Below, in pieces: positions 5,723 through 6,230 of a DNA stretch of 6,230 bases; the first letter of the stretch is position 1, and the number at the start of each line of letters is the position of its first letter. The notes beneath the pieces are model-generated. The model had not been told where the DNA came from. It worked only from the letters and a program-made list of their open reading frames with translations, and ran no database searches. The position numbers and the translations under genes are program-made. The stretch comes from DUZB01 sp964407525 (GTDB lineage: Bacteria > Desulfobacterota > DSM-4660 > Desulfatiglandales > Desulfatiglandaceae). The DNA lies in NCBI GenBank assembly GCA_964407525.1, contig CAYOWC010000289.1:1-6230 (forward strand). The letters run 5' to 3'.

Positions 5723-6157
5723 CTACCATCTCGAACGCCTTTTTCTCGATTTCAGAGCAGATCTCAATCTTTCCCGGGCGACCCTTGAACCTTGGATCTC
5801 GTCGAACACTGCAAAATTCACAGCATTTATTACATCAATGTTTCTCTTATTATTATCCCCAAAAGCTTCACGACTAAAAACTTCACGAAAAATAGTTTCA
5901 AATCCCTGTCGCCTGTTTTCCGTGAATATCTTCTGAAATAAAACTACAGGTTGTTCCGCATACCCGAATTCATCGAGACGCTTCATAATATACGTTATTG
6001 TTCTGACGTTTACCTTAAAGCCAAAGATTTTTTCCAATACTACTTGAAGGGCCTGTTGTAATTTTGCCTGCTCAGATCCATCCATAGGAGTTTCTTGCGA
6101 ACCGTGCTCAGCGACAATGGGAGGCGTTAACGCTCTCTTCAGTTTTTTGGTTCTCAA
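5723..6157 (-). CDS. Unidentified protein, possibly truncated at its 5' end by a repeat array
   Basis: 144 codons from a TTG at 6155-6157 to TAG 5723-5725; the frame stays open to the right window edge, so the true start is unknown. An internal ATG lies at 6083-6085 (120 aa, MDGSEQAKLQQ). No candidate has a clear Shine-Dalgarno site. The protein is soluble, charged and mainly helical in character: QAKLQQALQVVLEKIFGFKV, then YIMKRLDEFGY, FQKIFTENRRQGFETIFREV, then NIDVINAVNFAVFDEI, ending in a basic tail KSRKRRSRW. I do not recognise a family. Upstream of 6158 the frame runs through the short tandem array, producing an L/Q/A-rich peptide that looks like repeat read-through, not protein. This suggests the gene's 5' end was replaced by the array. 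It is probably a remnant, in line with the decay seen around it. Confidence 0.4.
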   Translation of the reverse strand: MRTKKLKRALTPPIVAEHGSQETPMDGSEQAKLQQALQVVLEKIFGFKVNVRTITYIMKRLDEFGYAEQPVVLFQKIFTENRRQGFETIFREVFSREAFGDNNKRNIDVINAVNFAVFDEIQGSRVARERLRSALKSRKRRSRW

Positions 6158-6159
6158 TA

Positions 6160-6230
6160 GGCTATGGGCCTCTGCCTGTCGGCATAGGTGCTCTGCCTGC
6201 AGGGAAGCTGCCTGAAGGTAAGCGCTCAGA
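6160..6230. repeat. Short degenerate tandem array at the right window edge
   Basis: CTGCCTG recurs at 6172-6178, 6193-6199 and 6208-6214. The last two begin 15-nt units CTGCCTGCAGGGAAG and CTGCCTGAAGGTAAG. The array continues out of the window, so its far end, and any target duplication, cannot be judged. Confidence 0.5.

Noticed and set aside
1..6230. tRNA or rRNA genes
   Set aside because: No cloverleaf, CCA-ending acceptor or conserved rRNA segment was seen on either strand by eye.

Overview
The window holds two well-preserved, divergently transcribed genes on the left (about 1-4090) and a decayed, repeat-rich stretch on the right (about 4091-6230). The left gene is an ATP-dependent activator of the 2-hydroxyacyl-CoA dehydratase / benzoyl-CoA reductase type. 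It is an oxygen-sensitive iron-sulfur protein, so the organism is probably a strict anaerobe. The gene style and the many short degenerate intergenic repeats would fit an uncultured Desulfobacterota-like or syntrophic bacterium, but no ribosomal or other phylogenetic marker is present, so this placement is a guess.

Layout. 7-75: degenerate tandem array with a 7-nt period. 131-916 (-): dehydratase activase, with a promoter at 982-1010 and a strong ribosome site. 1022-1283: two copies of a repeat module carrying hairpins, lying between the divergent promoters. 1421-4090 (+): calcium-type P-type ATPase with all catalytic motifs and an apparently complete set of ion ligands, behind a promoter at 1318-1346. 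4091-4498: no gene I can defend. 4499-5665 (-): remains of what looks like a minus-strand operon: an unidentified decayed ORF, a 60-74 aa ORF, and a Phd/YefM-type antitoxin. 5723-6157 (-): an unidentified ORF whose 5' side runs into another tandem array (6160-6230).

The most striking result is in the right half. The antitoxin gene is split at its seventh codon by a 173-bp insertion (4709-4881) with inverted-repeat ends and an exact 5-bp target duplication (GAATA). Removing it restores an unbroken 74-codon antitoxin. Only 179 bp further right (5061-5243), a second insertion, again exactly 173 bp with a 5-bp duplication (TTGAA), splits the ORF that is translationally coupled to the antitoxin. 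The two insertions have different terminal sequences. In both, the ends appear to be built from short degenerate units, with one arm about 8 nt longer than the other, and a few internal blocks sit at the same offsets. They look like diverged members of a small non-autonomous mobile element family whose length is constrained but whose ends vary. Neither encodes a protein.

The activase and the ATPase do not obviously work together; they simply share the intergenic region. The antitoxin has no recognisable toxin beside it, so the right side is best read as a retired toxin-antitoxin or accessory region.
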